Below, piece by piece: positions 22,105-33,922 of a DNA stretch of 64,000 bases. The notes beneath the pieces were generated by a model that had not been told where the DNA came from, did no database searches, and saw only the letters and a program-made list of their open reading frames with translations. Source of the stretch: Pilasporangium apinafurcum (Eukaryota > Oomycota > Peronosporomycetes > Pythiales > Pythiaceae); contig BCKE01000015.1 of NCBI GenBank assembly GCA_001600495.1, forward strand, positions 386,315-450,314, given 5' to 3'. How positions within the stretch are numbered: position 1 is the first letter of the stretch; every line of letters starts with the position of its first letter. The position numbers and the translations under genes were made by a program.

Positions 22105-23673
22105 CGTTTGTGGACGCTGGCAAGCGATAAAGTCGCACGACTTTCGTTGTCGGCTGCTGCTGAAATGAATGGCGTGGGATGTCGGCGCTGTTTGGTCTCT
22201 GTCGCCTTGGTTGTTGTCGTTGATTCAGCTCGCGCAGAGATATACTACGAACGCGCATACAACCTACGACTCTATTTACGCCGTCTGCACAAGTATGTAC
22301 ACTCGGTGGATGATAGTAAGAAGAGGTTATGCGGATGATAATCTGATATCCCAATGTGAGGAACTCTTTGATGGCCGAAATGCGGCTGAATGTTCTCGCG
22401 TCTTCTGTTTCTTTAACGTTGTTGTGTTCTGTGGAACAGGAAGAAAACACTCCCAGTAGTACGAGATGAACAATACGAAAAAAAAGGAGGAACGACTTCT
22501 CCCAAAAAAAACTCCACCATCTAGCATCAGATTACTAATTTTATAAATGTCGCCCATCCATTAGAAATGTACTTCCTCCTCCCACATGAGCCGCCCCGTC
22601 CACAGTCGGATGTGGTGAAGGAACCACTCATCGCCGAAGTCGAGGATGGACGACGCGGTAATTTTAGCAAGGAGTTTCCACGACCAACTGTACCATTTAC
22701 TCCAGTTGTCACTCTCAGAAAAACTACAGGAGAGATGACATAGATATTAAGGATACTACCCAATCCCTCTATTATTTCTAAGCTATTCAAAAGTTTTTGT
22801 CGGATATAGCATTAATATTTTACCCCCAGGAGGCACTATTTAGGTGGTTGTAGAGCCGACTTCCTAGCTGTAAAATCCAGCCGTACAAAAAATCATTATG
22901 CTTCGAAATTTAAAGGTTTCACTACCAAAAAAGTTAATCTATATGAGTACTCCAAAAAAAATAAAACCAAAATACTGACACAATAGCAGGGAAGGGATAC
23001 TGGGACAGTACAAAGCCCATCTTGTTTCGTGTGGGGGTGTGGATTTTCTACATGGTAACGCATTCGTAGGTAAATTGTTAATAAGTTATCAGTAAATGTA
23101 TCCCCATTAAACAGATTTTTGTTTTTTGTTTTGTTTCATCTATTATAATTACTGACTCTGTACCAATTTAACGGGTTTGAGTCGAAAGCCAAAAAAAAAG
23201 GTCGGATAAACCAGTAGGATCGGTCCGACAGTTATCATCGAAAACAGTAACCAGTTTAAGTTCAAAAGTATGGGATTTGAGCAAAAATCGAACGACTGGA
23301 GCCACCGTTTGTGGGTTGCAAACGCATAGGAATAAAAAATCTCAGCGACTCAAATACACATGTATACTAAGCTGTTCATCACCCACTCTTTTCTTCGTTG
23401 GCTTCCATTGCGACAGAACACCAAAGAAGACGCCCAAGTTTTTGCGGCGACCACGACCGATCGACGCCTTTCCCAATAAAAATTGGCTCACTGCATCGTC
23501 GTTTCATTTTATGTACGTGCGAGGAGCTAAAGAAAAGAGCAGAGTGGGTACGCTGGTTACAATGTTGTGGTTAATGGGACTTGACAGATGATGTCGAAAA
23601 TAAAAAACGTAACCACCTCCACCACATAACCAAAAAGAGAAGAAAGTGAAGAGGGAAGGAAGATGCAACGCAA
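22105..23673. other. AT-rich intergenic region
   Basis: About 1.6 kb between the divergent HTH-psq and IQ/EF-hand genes. It contains several A or T runs (22920-23180) and one short coding-like remnant listed at 22525-22743. No other gene is visible. Confidence 0.5.
22525..22743 (+). pseudogene. Short coding-like fragment, possible mobile-element remnant
   Basis: Open from after a stop at 22522-22524 to TAG at 22741-22743. It includes an ATG at 22567. The peptide looks like real protein sequence (NVAHPLEMYFLLPHEPPRP, then an acidic stretch and PTVPFTPVVTLRKTTG). It has no upstream exon, no splice acceptor that I trust and AT-rich surroundings, so it resembles a leftover of a retroelement or a decayed gene. 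The family was not recognised. Confidence 0.3.
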
Positions 23674-26600
23674 ATGACATCAGAAGATCGTGTGGCTTTT
23701 CGCGCTGAGAAAACAAGCGCACCACTATCACACTCAGGTACATGTCGCTACCTCTTTCGAGATGCGGCTACTTTGCTTATCCCCGCTTTTTTATGGTCAA
23801 TTATTACCAAATTATTGTGATGTACAGATGGTCAAGAGGATCGGATAGACGATAAGATTTGTAGTTTTACTGCTGTTCGTACCGGAAATAAACGACGCGA
23901 ATGGGAGCGATTGCACACGGGTGGTAGCAGTCGCAATCGAAGTCGACTGGAGCCTCTTCAACCCGGGAGACGTAGTGCTTCTTGCGAAAATAGTGATGTT
24001 GACAACGAGACCAAACGGAAGCAGCCACCACCATCACTTCAACGTCGAAAAGGGGACAATATGCGAGAGGAATTGGTACGCTTATATGCACCAGCATCGT
24101 TTAATTTACTACAACGAGCAGTGCCTATCGGCAACAACGGCAATGCTCACGCTCGCTGCAAAGTTGCTAACAGTCCGTTGGATCCTCTGCGTCGTCTACA
24201 AGATCAGCACGCACGCTTGGCGCAGCAAGGATCATCACTGACAAGAAAGTTAGAGGTAATAAGATAATCTATTATATAAATCTGCTTATAGATGTTGTTG
24301 GTAATGTTCAATAGGGTTCGTTTGACGACATCATATGTCGTCGCTTTTTTCATGCTAGGCCACGATTAACCGCATGAGCGAAGAGCTACCGGTCGCATTT
24401 TTGTTGAAACACAACCATATAAAACTTGCTGAGCGAGTAATTTTGCATAATATGTGCCATGCGTTGCAGCAGCACTACATGCGCATACTTCGTGTAGTGA
24501 TTCTCCACTGGAAAAGACGGACGACTACCATGCAAGTCTTGGAGCAGCATGCTCGACACGTCCGCCTCACACAGCAGCTCAATCTTGCGCATGCTTGCGC
24601 AATTGTGCAACGGAAGCTGTATGTCAGGATAAACGCCTGCTTCCAGCATTGGTTTCGTCAGATGCTTATTTTACGAGCCATAGAACACGATCGAAATGCT
24701 CGGATTATTCAGAAATGTTGGCGCAAGTACTCAATATTGATGAAGTTCAAGGAGTTGGCTAGGTGCTATCGATTATATGTGCGAAACCGGGGTGCAATTT
24801 ACATTCAGAAAACAATACGAGGATTTCTGGCTCGTTGCCATTTCCAACGTCTTGTTGTGGAGCGCCAATGGCGAGAAGCTGCGATTTGTATACAAAACTG
24901 CTTTCGAAATCATTGTCTCCGGAAAATTGCACGAAAGCAGAAGCAACGCGATGCTTTGATGTTAATACAACGATGTTGGAGAGGTCATCGCGGTCGTCAG
25001 CGAGCTCAGCATCGCCGTGCAAGTTGTCATCAAGCTGTGGAAACCATTTACACATTCATCTGGCAACCACTTGCGATGATCCATGTGCAATTACTATGGG
25101 CACAAGCCAGAAAAGTGCAGCAGTGGTTTCGTGTGGTGCGATTTCGGTGTCAAATGAATGAAGGCATACGTAAATTCCACATTCGTCGTTGTTACCTCTC
25201 AGCGTGGCAAATTCAGCGAGCATGGAGAATGTATCATCACTATCAAATGATCATGCTACTGGTTGGCATTATTGATGAGATCGTGCAACAAAATGAACAT
25301 GCGGCGATAGTCATCCAGAGAAAGTATCGCAACTTTAGTAAATTGAAGAAACACAAGGCAGCCTGCTGCATCAAGAAGATCCTATATCGATTTCATGCAA
25401 AGAAAACTGTTATGCACATGATAATACAGTGGCTGGATGAGTGGTCGACGAAGAATTTAGTGACATGGATTGGTTGTATTGCTGTTTCATCGCTCTGGAG
25501 AGCAAGTCTGCTAGAGAGACAGCAGGAATTACTTCAGCTTGTCATGGACCAGAGATCTCCAATGCAGCGACTGTCTATATTAAAAGGATTAAGACTAATA
25601 ACGTCATGCAAGCACCTCCAGCAAGAATTCATTCTTGCGCACGTCCAACAAATCCAACGAAACTGGCGCTGGTATCATTTTCAATGCATTATACGAGTAC
25701 ATATACAAGCAATTTTGCTGCTTCAACGAGCATTGCCGCTTCTTCTAAAATTGTACAAACATCGCAGGCGACGACGAATAGTGCTTGGTCGATGGAAGCG
25801 ACGAAAGTTTCTTCTGGTAAAAGATATGTTTGCTCGATGGAAACACGAGCATATGTTAGTGATTCAGGAGAGAGAACTCTCAAAAGCAAATGATAATATT
25901 CGTAAAGCGCGGTGGTTCCGACACCAGAAGCTGCGAAAGTTGATGATAAACCAATGGTGCTTGTACGTACAGCAACAACGCTTGAACGCCGATCGGTGGA
26001 CGAAGGCAATTCGTATGTCGGAATTTCATCTAAAACGTCACGTCTGGGGGATATGGGCAAGACAGCAGCTGCCCATCTTGACGGTCAATAACATCCTAAT
26101 AAAATTAGAGCTTCTCCTGTCTTGCTGGGAGGCTTTGAAAGCGAATCAAATGCGTCAACACAAAATAAAAGCAGCAATAAGGCGGAAAAATCATCAGCTG
26201 AAAATGATGTCATTTGCGGCATGGCAATTCGATCTGCAAGATCACAAGCGCTCACTAGAGGACGCAATGTTGTACGATTTGTCGCACACAATGCAGCGGA
26301 CATGGGTGGCTCTGGTCAACCACGTAAAATACATGAAAAAAGGTAAAAGCGTGCAGTGCTTTCCTTGTTCTTGCAATGTTATGGTCTGATCTAATTGCTG
26401 TTTGGTGGATTTGTAGTGGATGCTTTCTGTTACAGACTGCGTGCTGCTCGCGGAGTCCAGCAGTGGGTCCGCCATGTGTGTTATGCCCACCAGTACCAAG
26501 AGTGGAACAGACGAAGCTTGGAATTCTACATGCTGTTATTGCGGAAAAGATATTTTCTGCTATGGAAGCAGTACAGAGCACATCAGGTTAAGCAACGCGC

Positions 26601-29600
26601 CCAACTTCATGAAATGGATCTCTATCATATGGCGAAATGCAGGCGCTCAGCTATTCGACGATGGAGAGAGGAGATCCCAGAATTAAAGGACACGCATTGT
26701 ATCAATTCGCTAGCTCATCATTTTCGTGTATTCAAGTTGATGCACCTCGTCTTTCACAACGGTTTTGCGGTGTTTTGGGCTCAGACTGTAGGTGCAAGGC
26801 GAACATCCATGGCAATTCGAATCCAACGATCATACAGAAGCAAACGCGCGCGGAAGAAATTTTTTACTCTCCGTATTAAAGTCCGCTATCAATTGGATAC
26901 GCGCGTAACGATGGGGACAGACATTGTGTCGTTTACACCGGCGCTTTTGCTGGATGCATTGAAAAATTCTAATCACATGTGGGTATTTGCACTACTAACG
27001 TTTCCATGGCAGCCGCTCGACGTTAAAACCAGAACCGTGTTCAACAAAGCGGCAACGAATTGGCAATTTTTGCGACGGCAGCGAATGTGCTTTGGTTGTG
27101 CAAATGCGACTGACATGATAGACGATGTGAATGCGCCATCTCATCAACCGATGGTAGATGAGGAGTTGGGTGTAACTTGCCAGCAGTACAGCCTTGTTAG
27201 TTGGATGGGTCTCGCTCCCGATTCAATTCCGTGCATCGTTGCGTTCTGGCAAGGTATTGGGCGACCAACTAACTTGATAACAGGCACATATGGAGCTTCT
27301 ACGTTTAGGGCACCACTGAAGAGAAGGTTCAAGACCATCTGTGGTGGAGACTCACCCGATGCGATGACATTTCGCATAGATTCACTCTCCTTTTCTGTCT
27401 CATGTGTAATGGAATGGGTTGAAGGACTTCTCAATGCAAGCCATGAAGCAACTGCAATCGACCTCCAGTCGTATATTCGTGGGTTTCTGGCTAGGCGGTA
27501 TGTGAAGCGTTTACGGATCGAAAAGAAAGAGCGTCTTGCTATGCGGATTCGACAGTGGGTTGATCAACTACAAAGAAAATGGCATTCAAAGAAAACGAAT
27601 CGAGCTGCGTTGCGAATACAGCAATGGAATACCGGCATACAAGCGCGAAGGCTGTTTTGGAAACGCCTACGAGAAGAAATGCATGCACATCGCATAGCCG
27701 CTCAGCGACTTCAGAAATGGATTCGCGCAGTGTTTGTCCTAAAACACACACGCTCAGGCGTTCGTTCACTACTGGCAACGCCTCAACGATACCCAAATGC
27801 TCCTCTATGTGAAGTATGTTACAGCGATACGGCACACATTTCTTCGCTGGTACTAGCCCGCCTTAAGTGCTCAGATTGCCAACAAGCATTTTGCACGGAT
27901 TGCTTTGTGAACTTGCATCAGAGCGGGAAGAGGATGCTGCACTTGGCAGATGCCATTGATGTCGAAGGTATCAGTGATCCAGACGCTTTGATGTGTACAG
28001 TTTGTGATGTCAGAGTATGCAGCAAATTCTGTGCTACATGCGCTCCAAGCGCAGCCGATGGCGACACTGGGATATTTGTAGCCCTGTGCACACATTGCTT
28101 TGAGCGAAAACACACAGATGGATGGTCTAAAAGTAATAGTGGATCTCCGCGGCGACGAAATCCATGGTGGCAAGGGAAAGCGTTTCAGTCACATCATTGG
28201 GTTCGAACCCTTCCACCTGAATACTCACACACCAAGTCACAGAAATCAAGCATGGTAATTGAAAAATATGGATGGATGACTTTATCTGCTTATATAAAGT
28301 GTCAGGAACAAGTGCTACTTACTGAACAAGCTCAGAAAGACCGCGAAGAGAAAATGTTTGCAGTTCGAATGCAGCATGAAGCAATTTTGCGCGATGCATT
28401 TGATCGGTATGATACCGACCAATCCGGAGCAATCGATAAAACGGAGTTTAAACGAATGTTTAAAGAAGAACTATGTCAGCCATTGACGGACGAACAAGTG
28501 AATGAAGCGATGGCTGTAATGGACAAGTCAGGCAATGGAAAGATTGAATTTGAGGAATTATTGGCATGGTTCGCGGAGGATATACTCAATAGTGGCTGCA
28601 GTCTAAGTGCCAGTTCCAAGTCATTGAACCTACTCAAGGAGGCATTAAAGGCGAAACGACAGATGCGGCGATATAAAGAACGATTAATGAATTTACTTCC
28701 CCCAGTTCCGCCACTTAAAGTCAAGCCAGATAACGATATTACTGCCACCATTGTGAGCAAGGAAATGGTAAAATCCAAGCCTAAGGTGCCTGGATTCCCT
28801 ACCGTGGACTGTTTGGAAGTTCGCGACTTTGCTTCGAAGCGAAAAGTGTTTTTCCGGTTCCTCAAGGAGATTTGTGCGATCGAGTGGATCTTTGAAGACG
28901 AAGCGACGATCCCCATCGCGGACGCTATGGAAGTTTTTGAGCAGCTCTTTTTGCCGCGATGGAATGCTGGTCAGTTGACCTACGATTTCTACTTTGACGA
29001 CGAATTATTTGAGTTTGGCGGGAGTGTATGGACGCGCCGTTGGGACGCCTTAACCAAGAAATACCTCTTTTGCACCAAGAAGAAAATAATTAAACACGTA
29101 GCGGTCGATGATGTTACGAATGAAGGAAGAAGACGAAATTCTACTCGAAAAAAGTATACATCCAGACGCAAAAGCAGTGTCGACCGTAAGGTCACACGCC
29201 ATAATCCACAAGGAGAGCATGTAGCTACTCAAACTATCGAAGAGGAAATTGAGGTGATCGAGCAAATTGATCCGCGACGCAAGCAGCTACTGTGGGAAGA
29301 AGCGAAGCAGGCATTTATAAAAGCAGATACCGATGCCTCAGGAACCATCGATGAAAAAGAACTGTATCGCATGCTATTGTCCGAACTCTGTGAACCCATT
29401 TCCAAATCTCAAATGCGGCAAATCATGAAGCAAATTGACGGTGATGACAGTGGGAAAATTGACTTTGATGAGTTTTTTCTCTGGTACGCGACTGACAAGT
29501 GTCAAGATTATCCATCGACCCCGCAGATGGATCGCGTACGTGCTTTACTTAAGACTAAACGCCGCGCCAAGGCGACGGCGGTGGCAGCAATGAATGCAGG

Positions 29601-30045
29601 TATCAACGGTGGGTTATCAATCAAGAAAGCTGTGGAAAACAAGTTGAGGACACAACAACTGCTGCGGGATAGCAAAGACGCCTCGCCGGAACTGGTTACC
29701 TTGCTGCAGGAGGGATTTCCAAAGCTCTTAGCGAGTAAGGCGCTGTGTATTCACGGTCAAGACGTCGCAATGGCACGCAGGTGGCTGATCGAAAAACGCG
29801 CAGAAGAATATCAAGAGCAGACCGAGAAAGCCCAACAACGCGCCGAACACGTAGCCGCAAAGAAACAGGCAGCACAAATAGCATCCATGCGGCGGAGAAG
29901 CAGTTTGCAACTTGCACAGAAGACGATGAAGACGTTGCTACTTGGACAGGACAAGGACGAAATTCATGCCAACAACATCCAAGATGCACTACGGAATCTC
30001 GACCATGAGATCGTTATGGTGGAGCGCGAGTTAACTGAAATTTGA
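23674..30045 (+). CDS. Giant IQ-motif / zinc-finger / EF-hand protein
   Basis: Four exons (23674-23737, 23828-24255, 24359-26342, 26417-30045), 2034 residues, all junctions phase-consistent. The N-terminal two thirds are very basic and hold many IQ motifs (IQKCWRKY, IQKTIRGFLAR, IQRCWRGHRGR, IQRAWRMY, IQRSYRSKRA, LQSYIRGFLARRY) for binding calmodulin-like light chains. A Cys/His-rich B-box-like zinc region lies around residues 1290-1400 (CEVC, CSDCQQAFCTDC, CTVC, CTHC). Two pairs of EF-hands follow (about 1485-1545 and 1790-1845) with good calcium loops such as DTDQSGAIDKTE, DKSGNGKIEFEE and DTDASGTIDEKE. A small helical UBA-like segment is near 1925-1960, and a coiled coil ends the protein. 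It is probably a cytoskeletal or flagellar calcium-regulated scaffold; the exact role is unknown. Confidence 0.85.
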
Positions 30046-30100
30046 CCGAAGGACGGAAGCTTAGTGACTAACTTATAGTGTTAGACAAGTATTTTACCCT

Positions 30101-30720
30101 CTATTGCCCATTGATCTCAGCGGCGGGATTTTGCCTCGTTCAATAAAGGCTAAGTCATCACGGCGCTTAAATGATGACTTAACTTCTATCATCCACTTCT
30201 CCTACCTCTAAGATACGCTTGTGTTTTTCAAAGCGAACAGATTCGCATCAATAGACACAGAAATTTATTTCCAATTCTCTGTAACGAACTCTTCTCTCTG
30301 CTATCCTTCTTTTCAAGAACGGATGCGAAGCGATGATGTCGGACATGCATCACAAAGTCTCCAAGTGGTTGTCGGACAACTACCATGAATCCCTTCTTCC
30401 ATTCTTTGGGATTTCAGAGATGAGGTCCAAACAAGATGTCAAAAGCAATGCTCACATGGTCTCACTACAAGTTCAAAAAGCTACTGAGGTTCAATATGAA
30501 AAGGACTGAAGGAAAGATGATCGAGTGTGAGGAACAGTATACAATAAAGACTTATTCTCAGAGTCCAGGTGTCGAAGATGCCAACTCTGCGGTTATTTAG
30601 TCTTAATTAGCTTTTGTTAGTCAAGTTAAACCCAAACGAAAACCAGGAGATCCATTCTGGAGTACTTTCGTATCTCATATGATCCTTGAGGTGAGATGTA
30701 GACCACAAAAGAAAGATGCA
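30101..30720 (+). mobile_element. Fanzor (eukaryotic TnpB) relic, copy A
   Basis: This is a decayed element in which frames still read as Fanzor/TnpB nuclease pieces. At 30345-30430 MHHKVSKWLSDNYHESLLP followed by ISEM matches the region around RuvC motif II, but the LPEFE-like site reads LPFFG, so the catalytic Glu is lost. After a frameshift, AMLTWSHYKFKKLLR (about 30440-30490) is the hallmark WSHY helix. A deletion then leads to the C-terminal end SRCRRCQLCG and a TAG near 30620. The right end (30590-30690) and the left end TATTGCCCATTGATCTCA (30102-30119) are shared with copy B. The block CTCCTACCTCTAAGATAC near 30205 is shared with copy D. It is inactive. Confidence 0.7.
30151..30181. 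repeat. Perfect 10-base inverted repeat inside Fanzor copy A
   Basis: Arms TAAGTCATCA (30151-30160) and TGATGACTTA (30172-30181) pair perfectly around an 11-base spacer. It lies 105 bases downstream of the IQ/EF-hand stop codon and inside the left part of element copy A. It shares the TAAGT/ACTTA theme with the hairpins near 9.3 and 10.0 kb. Confidence 0.75.
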
Positions 30721-30918
30721 GACACAAAAACACAACAGTAGTTTAAATTAGCAAAGAACACTATGTATTAGCTGAGTGCACTTTAGAGGTTTACGACTCC
30801 TTTCTATTTAGTAAGTCATGTCCAAATCTACGGTCCGCAACGCTTTGAAATGAAAAAAACACACGCTTCGACGACATATGCATAGCATTGCCATATCGAT
30901 ATCGACGGGGTAAACACC

Positions 30919-32886
30919 TTAGTCGACTTCTTCGATCTTTGGGCCCTGGTCAGCACCGCCCGACGGTGGTGGGGCACCAGCACCTGGCATACCGCCTGGT
31001 GCGCCACCAGGCATGCCACCGGCAGCGCCACCCGCAGCCGCGTACATCTTCTGCAAGATTGGGTTGGCGACACCTTCCAATTCCTTTTGCTTGGCTTCAA
31101 ACTCTTCCTTTTCAGCCGATTGGTTCGAGTCCAACCAGTTGATCGTGTCCGTGACCTTGTCGTCAATGACCTTGCGGTCATCTTCCGAGATCTGGCTCTT
31201 GAGTTTCTCGTCGTTCAACGTGTTGCGCAAGTTGTACGCGTAGTTTTCCAAACCGTTCTTGGCTTCAATGCGCACCTTGTTGGCTTCATCTTCAGCCTTG
31301 TACTTCTCGGCTTCAGCAACCATGCGTTCAATATCGGCTTGCGAAAGACGGCCCTTGTCGTTGGTAATGGTGATCTTGTTTTCCTTACCAGTCGACTTTT
31401 CAACCGCAGACACGTTCAAGATACCGTTGGCATCAATGTCAAAGGTGACATCGATCTGTGGCACACCACGAGGCATCGGTGGGATGCCATCCAAGTTGAA
31501 CTTGCCCAACAAGTTGTTGTCGCGGGTCATCGAACGTTCACCTTCAAAGACCTGAATCAACACACCAGGCTGGTTGTCGGCGTAGGTCGAGAAAGTCTGC
31601 GACTTCTTGGTAGGCACAGTCGTGTTACGGGCGATCAAAGTGGTCATAACACCACCGGCGGTTTCCAAACCAAGCGACAATGGGGTCACATCAAGCAACA
31701 ACAGATCCTGAAGCTTTTCAGATTGGTCGTTACCGCTCAAAATGGCAGCCTGGACAGTAGCACCGAAGGCAACAGCTTCATCGGGGTTAATCGACTTGCA
31801 AGGCTCCTTGCCGTTGAAGAATTCCGAAAGCAATTGCTGCACCTTGGGGATACGGGTGGATCCACCGACAAGCACAACTTCGTGCACTTGGCTCTTCGAA
31901 AGCTTCGAGTCACGAAGCACCTTTTCGACAGGTTCCATGGTCTTGCGGAAGAAGTCGAAGCACATTTCTTCGAAACGAGCACGGGTGATGGTCGAGTTGA
32001 AGTCAACACCATCGAAAAGCGAGTCAATTTCGATGTAGGCCTGGGCCGACGACGAAAGCGTACGCTTAGCACGTTCACAGGCAGTACGCAGACGGCGGAG
32101 CGCACGTTGGTTCGACGTGATGTCCTTGCGGTGCTTGCGCTTGAATTCCGCGACGAAGTGGTCGACAAGACGGTTATCAAAATCTTCACCACCCAAGTGA
32201 GTGTCACCAGCAGTGGCCTTCACTTCGAAAATACCTTCTTCAATGCTCAAGAGCGACACATCGAAAGTACCGCCACCAAGATCGAAGATGAGCACGTTGC
32301 GTTCGCCACCCTTCTTGTCCAAACCGTAGGCAATAGCGGCAGCAGTTGGTTCGTTAATGATACGGAGCACGTTCATACCAGCAATGGCACCGGCATCCTT
32401 GGTGGCCTGACGTTGCGAATCGTTGAAATAGGCCGGGACGGTAATGACTGCATTCTTGACCTCCTTACCAATGAAAGCTTCAGCGACTTCCTTCATCTTG
32501 ATGAGGACCATCGACGAGATTTCTTCTGGTTGGAACGTCTTCTCTTCACCCTTGAAGGTGACCGTGATTTGTGGCTTGTCGCCAGCGCCAGGGGTGACCT
32601 TGAATGGCCAGTGCTTGATATCAGCCTGGACGATTGGGTCACTGAATTTGCGACCGATCAAACGCTTGGCATCAAAGACCGTGTTGTGCGCATTCATGGC
32701 GACTTGGTTCTTGGCGGCATCACCGATGAGACGTTCGGTATCGGTGAAAGCGACGTACGATGGGGTCGTACGGTTACCTTGGTCGTTGGCGATGATTTCC
32801 ACACGGTCGTTTTGCCACACACCGACGCACGAGTAGGTCGTACCGAGATCGATACCGACCGAGTATCCAGACACAGCTTGAGCCAT
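30919..32886 (-). CDS. HSP70: Cytosolic heat-shock protein 70
   Basis: Protein of 655 residues in one exon from ATG 32886. It begins [15 protein letters not shown], has the phosphate-binding and adenosine motifs ([28 protein letters not shown]), and ends GPKIEEVD, the EEVD tail of cytosolic/nuclear HSP70s that binds TPR co-chaperones. A Gly/Ala/Met/Pro-rich linker precedes the tail. It folds nascent and stressed proteins with ATP. Codon choice is strongly biased (few synonymous codons, mostly C- or G-ending), which fits constitutive high expression and leaves a long antisense open frame. A paralogue lies at 42373-44340 on the other strand. Confidence 0.98.
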   Translation of the reverse strand: MAQAVSGYSVGIDLGTTYSCVGVWQNDRVEIIANDQGNRTTPSYVAFTDTERLIGDAAKNQVAMNAHNTVFDAKRLIGRKFSDPIVQADIKHWPFKVTPGAGDKPQITVTFKGEEKTFQPEEISSMVLIKMKEVAEAFIGKEVKNAVITVPAYFNDSQRQATKDAGAIAGMNVLRIINEPTAAAIAYGLDKKGGERNVLIFDLGGGTFDVSLLSIEEGIFEVKATAGDTHLGGEDFDNRLVDHFVAEFKRKHRKDITSNQRALRRLRTACERAKRTLSSSAQAYIEIDSLFDGVDFNSTITRARFEEMCFDFFRKTMEPVEKVLRDSKLSKSQVHEVVLVGGSTRIPKVQQLLSEFFNGKEPCKSINPDEAVAFGATVQAAILSGNDQSEKLQDLLLLDVTPLSLGLETAGGVMTTLIARNTTVPTKKSQTFSTYADNQPGVLIQVFEGERSMTRDNNLLGKFNLDGIPPMPRGVPQIDVTFDIDANGILNVSAVEKSTGKENKITITNDKGRLSQADIERMVAEAEKYKAEDEANKVRIEAKNGLENYAYNLRNTLNDEKLKSQISEDDRKVIDDKVTDTINWLDSNQSAEKEEFEAKQKELEGVANPILQKMYAAAGGAAGGMPGGAPGGMPGAGAPPPSGGADQGPKIEEVD

Positions 32887-33922
32887 CTTGTCTTGTTGAG
32901 TAATTGCTTGTTGTTTCTTCTTCGAGTCAAAATCCGAAATGAGCAAATGGGAGCCACAGAAAGTGGAAAGATATGCTAAGGGGAGGAAAGAGGGATTGTC
33001 CACAGTAGTAGTTTTTGGTCGCACACAAGTTCGAGATAAATCGATAGCAAGTTGACAAAGCAGTTGGTCGTAATGAACGATGATTGATGAATATGAGGTT
33101 GCATTACGAATTATAACCAATAGAATTTGTTAAAACGATCAGTTACATGGAGGTGCGAGTGTACGTGGCATCCAGAGTTGGTCGGAAAGGAGATGGACTG
33201 TATAATAGTGTGACTCACTTGGGGTTTGTATGAGGATGGCTGAGATCGAATGTTCGAGAACATTTGGGTCCGAAAGACAATCATTCTCAAAGCGTTTCTG
33301 GGTTTTGCTAGCATACAAAAGAAAAAAAAAGATTTTTGGCCAATGGTAGATCCTAATGAGACTTATGAACGCTGCGATACGTAGAAACCAGGTTACGGGT
33401 GTCACATCGAACAACTTCGACATCTTTTCGCAAAGATATACTGCTGCTTCTGGAAGAAATGCCAAGCACTCAGCTACGATTGCTCTCTTGTGCATATCTG
33501 GAATTCTCTCGATAAAAGTTTCATTACTTTCGCCAAGCAGCACGAGTGTGCATGGAATACAAAGAAATGGTTGAGTATACTGCTTGGATGGATGGATGGA
33601 TCTCAGCGATCATCGACAGAAGTGTATGTTCCAACATAATCCAGAAACAGTGCTATTTACAACAACGACAACAACTTGATCATTAGCTCTTCCACCGTTG
33701 AATCTGACGCAACCCCATACGTTGTTCTACTCACCTTGTCGTCGTTGTAGGATCCGTTGGATGATCTGCTCGTGAGCTCTGCAGTATGGAAAGACACAAC
33801 AACTTGATGAGCGTCCAGATTGTGGTGATTCATGGTTAATCTCTTAGTCTTCATATGCACCTCCATTTGGCGACAATCTCTCGTTTTTGTGGCGTGATTC
33901 GCGTGGCGCACGAATAAATAAA
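32887..33922. other. Region upstream of HSP70 with a weak coding-like segment
   Basis: This 1 kb contains the HSP70 promoter, with no clear heat-shock element seen. On the minus strand a stretch at 33139-33600 is open and has protein-like composition (LVLLGESNETF, AFLPEAAVYLCEKM, TWFLRIAAF). A second short open stretch at about 33740-33880 ends at a GTGAGT donor. The two could be exons of an undefined gene, but I could not join them in phase. Confidence 0.3.
33585..33602 (+). repeat. Short (TGGA)n microsatellite
   Basis: Four units of a TGGA tetranucleotide (ttggatggatggatggat). Confidence 0.7.

Noticed and set aside
24386-24649. Minus-strand frames within 23674-30045
   Set aside because: Shadows of the IQ-rich gene, whose repeated IQ motifs fix the coding strand and frame.
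28190-28215. tRNA T-loop-like GGTTCGAACCC
   Set aside because: It lies inside the coding sequence of the IQ/EF-hand protein and no acceptor stem or anticodon arm surrounds it.
31087-32979. 630-codon plus-strand frame antisense to HSP70
   Set aside because: It lies wholly within a conserved HSP70 gene, starts at a non-ATG codon, and has no counterpart in the second HSP70; codon bias explains it.
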